Shown: piece after piece, positions 36,520 through 48,359 of the stretch | Position numbering within the stretch: position 1 is the stretch's first letter | How the letters are laid out: the number at the start of each line of letters is the position of its first letter | From: Isoetes taiwanensis | Taxonomy: Eukaryota > Streptophyta > Lycopodiopsida > Isoetales > Isoetaceae | Assembly (NCBI GenBank): GCA_021234155.1 | Contig: JAJEKV010000002.1 | Coordinates: 8,100,811 to 8,164,810 of the forward strand | DNA length: 64,000 bases | Direction of reading: 5' to 3' | Notes under the pieces: model-generated | What the model saw: the letters and a program-made list of their open reading frames with translations, nothing else | Told to the model about the DNA's origin: nothing | Database searches by the model: none | Position numbers and translations under genes: made by a program

Positions 36520-36949
36520 GCCCTTAACCAACTGGGCAAAACCGTCTAGACGTTTATGAGTAGTCTCTTCTACCCATTTATTACGGTGTCTCGGGAACAT
36601 GACATCAAGATCCACTCGATCGGTCTCCATGGGTCCGTTACAATCTCTCCCACTAGAACTATTCCCGTCCTCGAGCATCACAAACCATAGACCACACCAT
36701 CCCATGGTGTCCAAGACCAAGTCATGACCTACCATCCAACGATATTTCGGGTCATACTTGTCCCCATGGAGACTCGAGACCCGAGCCCTGCTCTGATACC
36801 ACACTGTAACGTTCCTAACCAACATGCCCTTAACCAACTGGGCAAAACCGTCTAGACGTTTATGAGTAGTCGCTTCTACCCATTTATGCCGGTATCTCGG
36901 GAACATGACACCAAGATCCACTCGAGCAGTCTCCCATGGGTCCATTACA
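36520..36949 (-). mobile_element. Miniature LTR element (TRIM), 3' LTR slightly truncated
   Basis: On the minus strand the 5' LTR (36949-36805, 145 bp, TGTAATGGACCC...GTTACA) is followed after 3 nt by TGGTATCAGAGC (36801-36790). That is the classic primer-binding site for initiator tRNA-Met. About 150 bp later a purine run GTGGGAGAGAT (36653-36643) precedes a second LTR starting TGTAACGGACCC (36642). The second LTR matches the first down to 36520 and lacks the last ~21 bp. Total length is about 430 bp with no coding capacity, the expected build of a TRIM. An ORF covering it (37038-36397) arises only because both LTR copies are open in one frame. Confidence 0.8.
36790..36801 (-). other. Primer-binding site of the TRIM (initiator tRNA-Met)
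   Basis: TGGTATCAGAGC on the minus strand, three bases inside the LTR end. Confidence 0.85.
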
Positions 36950-37071
36950 TCCACGCTGCGTCCAGCATTGGAGAACCACTTAATTGTGCAAGACGTTGTA
37001 CCCGAAGGTACCAACGCCTGATGTTCCAAATAAACCATTCACATATCATTGTGCAACAACCGCGAGTCTAG

Positions 37072-37623
37072 ACATCGCATCTAGACTCCGGCCCCAAAGG
37101 ATTATATCACAGAGCATTCCAATACTATTATAACACTTTGCATAAGAATATATCATAGCATATTCCAATAAGGAATTCTCAATGTCAACCAAATTGTGTA
37201 GCAAACCATAATGCCATATTTGTGGGTAACCAACCACACCATGATACATCCCAACAATATGCTTTTAACAATAATCCATGCATGCGTAATTGTACTTTAC
37301 TAAGCCAACCAAATCAGAGATATGATAAATCATAATTCCTTTAATTGAATGCAAACATTAACAACAAGCTATATTGAAAATAGTAAGTATGATCCCATGC
37401 TCCTAGAACGAAATTAAATCACCGATATGATATATTTTTAAGGATCAATAACCTAAGACAATCTAATACCATCATCTAACCGTAATACAATTATATGTGT
37501 TAAACTCATCAATTTCTCAGCTATTCAGAATCAATGTCCACTATATGATTATATAAAAACCATAGATGATAATCTAAAAGCACTACTTTTCCGTCTCTTT
37601 TACATTCACAAATCTATCTTTGA
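37072..37623. other. AT-rich intergenic DNA
   Basis: No gene or element recognised. Short ORFs only. Confidence 0.4.
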
Positions 37624-37660
37624 CTAGTAACGGTGCCCAGCGTTGCCGGGCTCTAGCAAC
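37624..37660 (-). mobile_element. Probable Helitron 3' end
   Basis: On the minus strand a hairpin GCCCGGC-AAC-GCTGGGC is followed by ACCGTTA, then CTAG and a flanking T. A short GC-rich hairpin a few bases before a terminal CTRR, inserted before T, is the Helitron 3' signature. Helitrons have no target duplication or inverted repeats, so nothing else is expected here. The element body would extend to higher coordinates. No Rep/helicase gene is visible, so it would be non-autonomous, and its 5' TC end could not be placed. Confidence 0.5.
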
Positions 37661-40600
37661 TATTTATAAGAAAATATAAAATGTCTTGTAAGTTGGAAAA
37701 GAGGCAAGAGAAGATAGGAGAAAGAAGATAATATAGATAAGGAATTTTGAGCTATAGGAAATTAACCATAAGCAAATGAACCCTAGCAATGTATGGCATA
37801 CATAGAGGCATGTGCACTTATATGGAGTTATTATATATGGGGTGTATGTCTACTAAAGTAAAATGTAAATATAGCTAGATATAGGGTTGACATACATTTC
37901 AAAACGTACATATGTTGTTGTAACACATAATTCTCAGTACTAAAAAGAACTAAGATGACGTTACAGAAGATGTACAACATTTGTAGATAATCACCCATTG
38001 GTGCAACAAAACAATGGTAGTGTCGCATGTAGTATGTGATATGGGTATGACAAAACCTTGTTTCCTCATCAAAAGATGGATAGACAAAGAAAGCACATGA
38101 TTCCCTATAGCAATTGTAAACAATTAATGATTTATTATGCTCGTTGCAATATGAAATCTATATTGATGCTTTCTATTACTATTCATGCCATCAATAGAAA
38201 AGGATTTGGCAATGAACGTTCTTCTGATGGTTCATATATGTCTCTTGAATTTTTAGCACTCATATATGTCTCTTCAAGTATTTAGTACCTAATTGTCGTT
38301 TTGGACTCTTAAAGCTGTTGGAATATTGATACATAGGGCACTAAAAGAAAGCCTTACTTCTAAATGAATAGGTAGCAGGCCTTTGTAAGATCTCGGTTGT
38401 AACTTGCAAGCATGGGTCATGATTTGCATCCAACATTATGCTATTATATATTTAAACTTGAAAATGTGCTTTTAAGATGAGATGATATAAAGGATGGACC
38501 CAAATGTTTATAGTCATTTGTTATGGTACTTAATTTAAGGAAGAGATTATAGGATGTCTCATGTTCACTTGTTTATCATATAGAATTTTTCGTAGGGATA
38601 AAAGATGATAGATAGTGAGATAAAAGACAGAACTAAGTCTTTTGAATGGTCATGCATCCGCTTTTATCATCTCTACTATCACATTTAGTTTGAGGTGATG
38701 ATATGAGGTGGATGTGTCTTGAGGTGATGATAGCAGATAAATCTTAGGTTGGAGAGGTTTATAAATCTTTAAACCAAATGCAAAGAAAATTTTTTTCTTG
38801 AGAGGGTGGAGGAGTTTGTTGCTAGTGCAGCGCTTATGCATTGAGCACTGCTCAATAACATATGGATTAAAAGATTTTTTTAATGTCAGCAATTGCTTCC
38901 AACAAATATAGAAAATGAGGAGCAGCTGGACATAATGTGCTTCCATTCTGCAACAAATATGGAATGTGGGAGAGGAACCTGCAAATATTTGTAAACATCT
39001 CTTCCGATTTTCCAAGCATGGCTTGCATGACAGTGAATAGATGCAAGGCTTAGATTATAATTAATGATAAATATGTGCCATGTGATTGATGTCATGTATA
39101 AAGAATCAAGAAAGATCAATCTCAAGTACATGGATGTAAATGAAGCGCAGAAACCTGCCAGTTCAACAAGGGGAAGAAAACAATCGCATTCAATATAATA
39201 GCTAAGAGCATTGCCACTTGTTGAAAAGAATGAATGTTAACAAAAGCAAATCGCATTGAATATCGTAGCTCAAGCATTGCCCGTTCTAGATAACTGAATT
39301 GCTAGAATCAAATGTATGCATCATAATAATGCCGCCAAAAGTCATTACTTGGATAATGTATTGCCATTGGCTTTAATCGAATAAAAAAACAACACAGATA
39401 CTGGAACTAAGACAACACAAATCCTGTAAAACCTTGTATATCAAAGTCCACTCTTGCGCAAACACAATGTCTCAAATGCCATGGCAAAATGATAAGAATT
39501 TACAGAAGGCAAAATGCAAAGCATTGATTGGAAAATTTCTAGAAAATGGCCAGAATGGGATGCAAAGACGTACTTGACATGCTTTTTCTAATAGACATTT
39601 GCACCTTGCTTTTGATCCTAGATTGTGTAGTGAATATATGTTGGCACTGTAAAGAGCCTTTTAGATCATTAATATAGTATAACCTTAGCCTTTACATGGT
39701 GGCCTCCAACTTGAATGAGAAACAGATACTAAATTATGTGTATCTATGTTTATGGCTTGGACTATACTTCAAATGACCTAATGGAACATGGAATTTCATT
39801 CTTCTTGAATCAAACATATGCGAACAACCAAGTTGCCAATCCGTATTTCTGGAAGCAGCAAATTGTCATGTGGTCGTCACACAAATGCTACATTCGTCGC
39901 ATCTTCTTCATGTCTTCTAGTTTAGCTTCTGCCGCAGCATCAACCTAAGAAAAATAGAGCGCTCAGATATCATTTAAACCTAAAAGATAATGCCACTTTC
40001 AAACTGAATAATACTTTTATAACAACCATGCCATTAGAGGGCTCGGCAGAGAATGCCATTAACAATTGGAATACCTATTAACAGTCGCAATGTCTTGAAA
40101 ACGTTTAGAACAGCAAATAAGTTATGCTATGCTGATAGTCCACATAACTTTTTAGTAGATATCTCCATCCCATCCTTAGTGCATTCAAATTTTTAGCCAT
40201 TTCGGACAATCAACCAGGGTGGCGATTAAAAAGAATTTTACATCATGGCAAATCTCTGGCCCAGACTATGATAGTTTGGATCTGCGTTAAGAACAGTCAT
40301 GTGTAGGAAGATTTTTAACTTTAACTGGATATAAAACAATACTATTCCATTCAATTATACATCTTCTATTTATTTCAAAAGGACTGGGTGGCCACTTGTG
40401 TTCATCTTCATAAAGGAAAAAACACCAATGAATGTGGGAGATTTAGTCTCGATGTTTTTTCACCTACCGAGATGCACGAAATGGCATACAAATGAGGAAG
40501 AAAGATCACAAAAATATTATATGCAACATAAGGTATTCAAAAGAATGTCTAGACTTGAATAACAAAAAGAAATTCAGCATCGTTTCTTGGACAAAATTGA

Positions 40601-41835
40601 GATTGTAGTCTACAATTCAAGGTATTTCTACTGACTTGGATCAGAATCCACTTTTTATTGGCTTCTGGACTTCTGAAAGCTCATTCCATCCCCAGATGCG
40701 CAGGAGAATTATTGTCTTATAAATTTAATACTGAATGAGCTGAGAGCTATTCTTGACCATCTTTTAATGTATTCTTTTTGCATCCTGATGCATTTACTGC
40801 TATAGGATAAGGTGTTAAAGTAAAGCACAAAAGGTTTGAAGCTTTATGCCTTCACTTACTAATGATTCAAACAACGTGAATTAGACCATATTGAGCCTTT
40901 TTTTCACGTGAATTCCACTTTTCAACATAGTGTAGAGTACACCAGGAAATACTATGAACAGTTTCTATGAATAAAGTTATTATCCACTATAGCAGACAAA
41001 CTACCATTTAAAATGCTTAACATCATGGGATATTTATACATGGATACAACATACAATTACACTCTGCAATGATTGTGAAGCAAGCATAAGATGCTAATTT
41101 TTCTAAGAGTTCTCTAAGAATCCATGTTATAGAGCTATGAATACGAAATTGTACAAAACAAACAATTACAACAGTCGCTCAGATAACTATACCTAGTTGA
41201 GTACCACCTTGTTACGAAAGGCTCCAACCTGCTTGAATGCCCTTTTATAGATTGCACTCCATGTCGCCCTGAAATAGATGCCCTAAAATATCTCCTTGTT
41301 TTTCATTCCTTTATCACCTTTCACCCTGTCATGACCTAGAAGCAAGACAAAATCGAAATGTAAAAGGTGCATCCAACAAAGAAAAGAATGCGAAAAAATG
41401 TAACTGTGAATAGACTTTTTATGAGGGTCGAAGCAGCCAAAAAGTGCAACAAAGCAATAACAGAGAAGAAATGTATTGCAAATGCTTTGTTGCAACACGA
41501 ATAAACGAACCTATTCAGAATTTCCCAACTACCTCAGATTTTTGGCAAGCCACATACCAGCAATGCAAAGGTCCTTTCGCAACACATGAACAAACATGCC
41601 ATTTCAGAAGAGATCGCACCAGGAGCGTGTCAACTGTTTGTAAAGTTTCTCCAATGTGTTGTCAGAACCATTCTAATAGATAATGATAGATATTATCTAT
41701 AAGATTCATTCTCTTGTTTCAACAAACTTTAATTTGAACATGACAAAGTTCCCTGCAACAAAACAGACTGAAGTTGCTAGGCAGAAGGCCTTTTTGGCAT
41801 GATGATCTTTAAGGTAGGAAAACAGTTTAGTTCAA
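37661..41835. other. AT-rich intergenic DNA, possibly Helitron body in part
   Basis: Over 4 kb without a gene I can support. ORFs are below 125 codons and unrecognised (for example 38650-39015, minus). Codon pattern and lack of domains argue against coding. Confidence 0.4.
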
Positions 41836-42060
41836 TCAGATCCTTCTCCACATTAAGGCGCAAAGTTTCCTTCTTGTGAGCATTCCAACCAGAAGCTTTG
41901 ACAATACGGTGTGTCGACGGAACTCATCAATCATAACATACCCTCCTAAAGGTAAATTAGCAAGGATATTATAATTCCCATCCATATCTGAAAATAGCAT
42001 GAACAGTTCCCTATGGCTCAGATTTAGGCAACAAACTTTCAGTGGCTCACATTGACTCAC
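41836..42060 (-). CDS. Candidate exon, unknown protein
   Basis: Minus-strand open segment reading VCCLNLSHRELFMLFSDMDG, YNILANLPLGGYVMIDEFRR and HTV. After HTV the alternative frame (NAHKKETLRLNVEKDLIELN) also looks protein-like, so a frameshift or splice junction may lie near 41905. It lies about 370 bp downstream of the LRR gene's stop on the same strand and might be a separate gene remnant. I do not recognise the family. Confidence 0.25.
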   Translation of the reverse strand: MSQCEPLKVCCLNLSHRELFMLFSDMDGNYNILANLPLGGYVMIDEFRRHTVLSKLLVGMLTRRKLCALMWRRI

Positions 42061-43228
42061 TCACTGTTGTAAGAAGAGCAAGTAATACAATAAATAAGCA
42101 ATTAAATATTGAATACAAACCAAATCATTCTAGCAAAAGAATCCTTTTTAATATACCTAGATCTGGAGCTTGTCCAGCATGAAAGAGACTGCCAAAACCT
42201 ACAAACACAACCCAGCCCCATCTACAAAATGCGGCAGGGCTCGTCCGAGAAGAACATACAACTGCTATGGTGCTGCAAGCATTCTTGTGCAACCCTAATA
42301 AACGAACAACCTAAATCCGTTGTAAAGCTTTGTCAGAATTGATTTTCATAGTGATATGATATAAAATATCAATGATGACATGGTATCTGAGCCCAATCGC
42401 TAGGCAAGACATCTGAAAATCGAGGTGCCCTAGAAAATTTCTTCCAACGCCAAACCCCCGCCTGCGAGTCTGATGCAAATAGCAGAAATTATAGGCGGTG
42501 CACATAGGCTATCATGCCGAAGATCGTCATCAAAGCCGTAAAACCTGCACAACTCAGAAATGCGAATTTCCAAATCATAGTAAAATGCACAGACCCGATT
42601 TCTAGAAGAGCAGTATGCATGCAGGCAACCTATGACGTTGAGATCGATGTGCAAGAAACGCAAACCCGCGCTCGATGGCTGTTCTCTTTCAAATCTCAAC
42701 AGATCTCCATCCCTGATTGCTGTATTGCAGTTAATCAAAGATTCGATTGTTCTATCAAAAGCATCATCCCTCCACCCCCACCAAGAGAGATCATAGTAGT
42801 ATATCCTTGTTAGAGGGCACCAGTAAGAAGAATCTAGTGCAAGCAACAGCTTTTTCTTGCCTTCCTTCAGATCAAACTCTACCTCATAGGTCAGTTCTTG
42901 TAGTTTGCAGTTTGGCATTTCCACAGAATTTGCTATAGCCATTAGCACCTCATCGGAAGAGGCAAACAGATCCAAGTGAAGTAACTGGCAGTGCGGACTC
43001 TGCAACGATTTTGCAATATACTCTGCTTCCTCATTGCCAATCTTCTGCAGCCGCAGTGTCTTCAGAGCATTTTTAGGCCTCTGCAAAGAAAGTCTTTTTC
43101 CCCCTCCCTTTGTAATACGTTCGTTCTTTAAGATGGACAATTCTTCTAAAACACAGTGCAGGGAGTCTAAAATACATGCAAGATCTACTGCTTCATCTGT
43201 TATATGGTTATTACCTAGATTTAGAACT

Positions 43229-43233
43229 CTTAT
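43229..43233. repeat. Target-site duplication CTTAT, left
   Basis: Identical to 46190-46194; flanks the LTR element exactly. Confidence 0.9.
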
Positions 43234-43585
43234 TGTTTGGATTCTTGGCATACACCCTGCAACAGCAGTCCATGACTGCCGGATGCTACAAAGCTGCCAT
43301 GCTCATGATCACAAAACAAGAACAAGACAAAGAAATATGTACAAAGAATGAAGGGGAACGTGGCCAAATGAGGCTCTCCAAATATGAGATAAACCTAAGT
43401 ACATCTGAAGAGGCTCTGGTCTAATATAGTGTAGATTGCAAATCTGAGCCGTACATCTAACTAAATCTAATCCCTACACTTATGTTAACCTAATCATGCC
43501 AAGTGTCAGTCTGCCACCACTGACACCTAACATGTGCATGCACCTAACATGTGCATGCACAATGTTAACCACTAGGTGGTTAACA
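43234..43585 (-). repeat. 3' LTR
   Basis: Begins TGTTAACCAC and ends CAAACA on the minus strand. Shares nearly all its length with 45836-46189, 62028-62363 and 62454-62787. Carries a short duplicated phrase, ACCTAACATGTGCATGC, near 43527-43560. Confidence 0.9.
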
Positions 43586-44029
43586 CTGCCTCCCCCTTAA
43601 AGTGTACAGACTTTTATAAGACAAGTCCGACAATTACAACATGGTGCCAAAAATTAGGGGTAAAAATGATGGTAATGGTTGGGTTGTGTCGCCGTAAAAG
43701 ATCTTCATGAAGGCATTGATGACGAAGAGGATCCGAAGGAATGTCGATGCAGAACATGGATCATAGGAACTTTGGGCCAAAAAAACATGAAGACCATCCC
43801 TTTATATTATGGAGAAGTCCATTGTAACAAAGATAGCCCAAAATTTCACTTAAAAACAAGTATAATAGGGGCCTTAAAAATGTAAGCACCAAGAAAGCTT
43901 CCCCCGTGATCAGCCATAGAAGAGCGTGGCTATGCATCACAATATTTGTGCAGAGCTGGATGTTGAGCAAAAAGCATGGCCATAAGCAAATGTGAACGTG
44001 GGAGCATAACAAGCGTGGCGGAAGCGTGT

Positions 44030-44260
44030 CTGGAGCGTGGGCGTGGGGCCGTGAGCCGTGGGTACAAGAAATAAAGTCTAAGCATGGGTCAAAGTTTGAG
44101 CGTGGGTCAACACGTGAGCGTGGGCATGGGCGGGAGCGTGAGTTGGCCGTGGAGATGGGCCGTGAGGCGTGGCCGTGGCCGTGGCCGTGGGCGGTTATCA
44201 GCCAGCAATATTGGCATGGGCGTGGGCGTGAAATATTGGCGTGGGCGTGACCCCGTGGGG
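44030..44260. repeat. GC-rich simple-repeat tract (GTGGGC / CGTGG-like)
   Basis: Irregular repeats of GTGGGC, GGGCGTG and GTGGCC in the interior of the LTR element. They are responsible for the histidine- and glycine-rich short ORFs on both strands. Confidence 0.75.
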
Positions 44261-45835
44261 ACAAGCAGGAGGAGCTGATCAGCGTGGATCCCAACTAGGG
44301 CACGGCGTGTAAGACAAAAAATTGCAGAGAGCATCGGAACCATAGAATGGGGCGGCCAAATCTGAGCCGTTGGGCCAAAAAACCTAGCAGAGTGTAAGCT
44401 GCAACCCTAGCGTGGAGCAGATGGAGAAAACCCTAGTTTGCAAGGGCGGCCGGATTTTCTGCAACAGAGGTAGGCTATGGCGGCCAAGATTTCCGGAAGT
44501 CTTCGGATAGGAAGGTCGAAAATAGAAGGAAATGCCCTGATATAGTAGGATTGTAAAGTCGCTGAATGGAGGCAAGGCCCTGCCGGAATTGGAACAATGA
44601 TGCTATTTTATGCCTGATTGTGCTGGAGAGGCGGCCGGATTTGCTCTGAAGATTGAATGCAAGTGCTTGAAGCTTGCTGAAATGGTGGCTAAAATCGCTG
44701 CAACAGGTTTAGAAAGTTGGTAGATCAGAAATCGGTGCCCACAAAGTGGTGGCTCCTAGTTTTCGTGCACCAAACTGAGGTAAAATTGCTTCTAAAAATA
44801 TGTTGATGCTGATGAGGCTCCAAGCCTGACTGGAAGTTTGATATACTAACGTACTTGTTTGCAGATGATAAAGACCAGAAAGACTGGAAAAATCCGAGTA
44901 CTTTCAAATACGATTTGTGCTGGATTGAAGAGTGCTTCTGCAGCCGGTATGGGCGTTAAACAGATGGATGGGGGCTAGCAGGGATGATGGCCCTCTTAAA
45001 AACTTCATAAGAAAGACATGATTGCTTTGTGCAGATACCAAATTGAGAGAAAAGATTGGAAGAAGAGCTGCACTAAGACTCGAATTCGTCTAGAGCCTGA
45101 AATGCTTGAATGATTTCGTTGTATCCAAAATAAACTGATAAACTTTGATGCAGGTACTGATAGCACTGGAGAAACATGCTGCATACGATTTGAAGAACTC
45201 TGATGCTTGCTGGTTTGAATATGCAGGGGCTAGTGTTTGCAGATGAACATCATGAAGAAGCAAAGAAATCGCCCTTGAGAGCCCTTTGAGAAATGGTTTG
45301 ATTCTCGATCATAAGGGAGGGCTAGCCAAAGTGTGGCCCCTATAAATAAACTCAAGAAATGATAGAGAATATTTTTGGGTGCAACAAAGACGATTTCGAT
45401 AAAAAACAGAGAAAAACATAGGATAATGAAAAAGAGCATGATATTTCGACACATTTTTCAAAGATAGAAGAGAAAAAGAGGATCAAACCGGTGATGTTTC
45501 TCAAGATCTTATGCAGAGGAGGCTTGTCACCACTCCGTAAATCCTAGAACGCGCAAACCGTGTTTGCCGTGACTTGAAAAAAACGAGCAGTCTTGAGAAC
45601 GTGATTTACTTAAATTAAATTTGATCACCGCGCGTAATCATCGGTATGGTGGAAAACAAACGCCCAAGCCGGATACATAAATCGAATTTGGTTGGGCAAA
45701 CTAAGGAAACCTAACAGGGAAGAATAGTATACAAGAAGTCTTCAAAACGGGGAAGAATTGGAGCAAGAAGACAACAAAGAAACAAAGAAGGGAGAAGAAA
45801 GTGATCACGAATTTAACCCCAAGATAATGCGTCGT

Positions 45836-46189
45836 TGTTTGATTCTTGGCATACACACAACAACAAAGAAATCCATGATCACGGATGCTACAAAGCTGCC
45901 ATGCTCATGATCACAAAACAAGAACAAGACAAAGAAATATGTACAAAGAATGAAGGGGAACGTGGGCCAAATGAGGCTCTCCAAATATGAGATAAACCTA
46001 AGTACATCTGAAGAGGCTCTGGTCTAATATAGTGTAGACCGCAAATCTGAGCCGTGCATCTAACTAAATCTAATCCCTACACTTATGTTAACCTAATCAT
46101 GCCAAGTGTCAGTCTGCCACCACTGACACCTAACATGTGCATGCACCTAGTTAGGTGCATGCACAATGTTAACCACTAGGTGGTTAACA
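45836..46189 (-). repeat. 5' LTR
   Basis: Begins at 46189 (minus strand, TGTTAACCAC) and ends AAACA at 45836. A patch at 45858-45880 differs from the other LTRs, where CTGCAACAGCAGTC is replaced by ACACAACAACAAAG-like sequence. Confidence 0.9.
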
Positions 46190-46194
46190 CTTAT
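46190..46194. repeat. Target-site duplication CTTAT, right
   Basis: Identical to 43229-43233. Confidence 0.9.
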
Positions 46195-46473
46195 TCTAGG
46201 ATCTGAAGTCTTAAATGCCTGTGATAGATAACTCACTCCAGCATCCCCGACATTGCACTGGTATAGCGATAGTTTTTCAAGTCTTGAATTTGAGCTTTGA
46301 AGTGCTTTGGCAATGTGCTTAACACCCTCGTCCCCAAACTCGTTACCTCGGAGCTCTAGGATCCGCAACTGCGTATAGGGGCTTTGTAAAGCTTCTGCCA
46401 GGTACTTGGCTCCCTCGTCAGTAATTTTGTTCCATGGAAGTGACGGTTCTCGCAATTGTGAGTTGGGGAGCAC

Positions 46474-48359
46474 AACGAAACCCTAAATTCACCTTCTTCG
46501 TGCTTGGATCGCATATTATGCTTATTATGCTAAAATTTGAGGGGAAATCAATTGAAGGGGGAAAACTTCTCTCAAACTCTAAAGCCATAAAAAAAAAAAA
46601 TTCGATTTTTAGATAATCGGAATTTTTTTCCGGCGACTAAACCCTTCAAAATCTTAAGAAATGTGACTAAGAAAAATTCCAAAAACCTTTTTAGCCAAAC
46701 CGGAAAATCCCAAATTAAAAGGGTTGATTATGTTAATTCAATTCAGATCATGCCTCAATCCATTAAATCTACCAACTATCATTTAAGCTCATTAAGCTTT
46801 CCCAAAACTACGTCGACCAAAACATAGACATCACAAGAACCCCAGATGTAAGACTTGACCCCCACCTAGAAATACTTTGCTCCTTCTCCTTGGTTCAATT
46901 CTGATCAATCTGGTGCAAGCGCATCCTCCACAACAAAAAGGGCTTTTTTCCCATAGAAAACTCCTTCCCAAGAAATCTACAATAATATTGTTGCGCTTAT
47001 ATAATCTAACAATGACCTTTTCACATTTAAAATTCACACTCGAAAGTTTAAACATTTTAAATATTATAGTTTCTTAAGGATATTCATGGAATTGATTCAA
47101 ATTAGAATTGTATTTTTTATTCGTAAAATTTTTGAACCTTGTTACATTTTTATACCAGAAGATCTTTCATATAACTATGTCTTCCTTTCATGTGCTTTAT
47201 TTTTTGATATGATAGTTCTCTTTCTTTTTTAAAATCTCAACATGAAAAAAATAAAAATAACACTTTTTCGTCTATAGGAGGATAGAAATCTGGTTATCTT
47301 GGTTATATTATTCTAGATTCTTGCTCGAAAATGAAGGGCCATGTGCCTATTCGAGAAAATTTATTTACAATCTATATAAATTTCTTCACTTTTTTTACTC
47401 GATAGTTGTCTATTTCTTTGTTTATCTCTAATGTTTCAATGTGGAAAATGACATTTTTTTCGCCTATGGATAGGGATCTGCTATGACATCCCTTTCATTT
47501 GATACATTATTCTAAATGCCTGCTCAAAATTACACAAGGTGGCCACTAGCCAAGCACTCATGTTGCTAGTACGGTTCACAGCATTTCAAACTCACTGAAC
47601 ATTTGGCACATCATCTAGCAATTAGATACACATGTTGGTGTTCAAGTTGAGAATGGAATAAGATACATTTCTAGTTAAAAAGCAGTTGACAGATACCCTA
47701 TTGGTAGATAACCATGTGAATGTTCAAGTTGAAAGCAGACATCCCTCAAAAGCATTATATTATAGAATCCCTGGAAGGCCCAAGGCATATCAATGGATGA
47801 AATACACTTCTAGCTCTGCCTTAGTGAAGAATGTTCATATGCTTGTTGGATACTATAGAATACTTGGGAGAATTATCTATGGGAAGTAGCAGATATTTCT
47901 GACATCCATTATAGACTCTGGTCCAAGTGATGCAAACACCACACTCATATTAATTTCCTCACCATACATCGCATCACAAAGACCCGAAACTCCAAGTCCT
48001 ATAGAACTCAATCAAGTGAGCCAACAAAGCCAACCAACTCTCGACCAAGAGAGGGGCATATGCTTGTCATCCTTGACAAGATTCCATGATACTGATAGTT
48101 ATGTGACATGTAATATGACTGTTCTTTGTTGCTCAAGTTCCAACATTACATATACTTGGTAGTTATGGCTTGGATTCTGTGTTGGTTTCAACCATTATAA
48201 GGAACCATGATGCTACAATTTTTAGGTCTTGGATTATGTAGTGGTTTCAACCATCATAAGCAACCCATGCCACACAATGATAATACAGTTTTCATGTGTA
48301 ACCTATATAAATATATTGTCGCATTAGAAGTGAGAAATGGGGCTTTCACTTTTTTTTTT
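46474..48359. other. AT-rich intergenic DNA upstream of the LRR remnant
   Basis: No exon carrying the missing LRR N-terminus was recognised. An A run (46590-46599) and AT-rich stretches dominate. The ORF at 47686-47889 (+) has no known domain. Confidence 0.4.

Larger units (their letters stand above)
43234..46189 (-). mobile_element. Non-autonomous LTR retrotransposon in the LRR gene
   Basis: LTRs of 352 bp (3' LTR, 43234-43585) and 354 bp (5' LTR, 45836-46189), nearly identical apart from one divergent patch. A 5-bp target duplication CTTAT flanks the element. Orientation is minus: AAGGGGGAGGCAG lies immediately before the TG of the LTR at 43585. The 2.25 kb interior has no gag or pol. Its only long ORF (44294-43761) is a His-rich artefact of a GTGGGC-type simple repeat at 44030-44260. 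High LTR identity suggests a fairly recent insertion. Each LTR starts (minus strand) with the arms TGTTAACCAC / GTGGTTAACA around three bases. No clear primer-binding site is visible after the 5' LTR. Confidence 0.9.
42430..46473 (-). pseudogene. Ribonuclease-inhibitor-type LRR gene split by an LTR element
   Basis: Two minus-strand segments, 46473-46190 and 43233-42430, flank the LTR element. Splicing out the element and one CTTAT copy gives DPRI|RVLNLGNNHITDEA, with no change of frame. The joined protein has at least five ~28-residue RI-type LRRs: LPWNKITDEGAKYLAEALQS, LELRGNEFGDEGVKHIAKAL, LYQCNVGDAGVSYLSQAF, LNLGNNHITDEAVDLAC and LRLQKIGNEEAEYIAKSLQS. About 180 residues of non-LRR sequence then run to the stop at 42430. 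The 5' end is open: a stop (TAG) lies just upstream of 46473 and there is no ATG, so the first exons are missing or lie beyond a splice acceptor. RI-type LRRs mediate protein contacts in NLR-like and RanGAP-like proteins; no NB-ARC or kinase domain is seen here. The insertion should inactivate it. Confidence 0.8.

Noticed and set aside
36397-37038. 213-codon minus-strand ORF with two ~45-residue internal repeats
   Set aside because: It is produced by the two LTR copies and primer-site region of a TRIM being open in the same frame; not a gene.
43761-44294. 177-codon His/Gly-rich ORF
   Set aside because: Created by a GTGGGC-type simple repeat inside the LTR element, with open frames on both strands.
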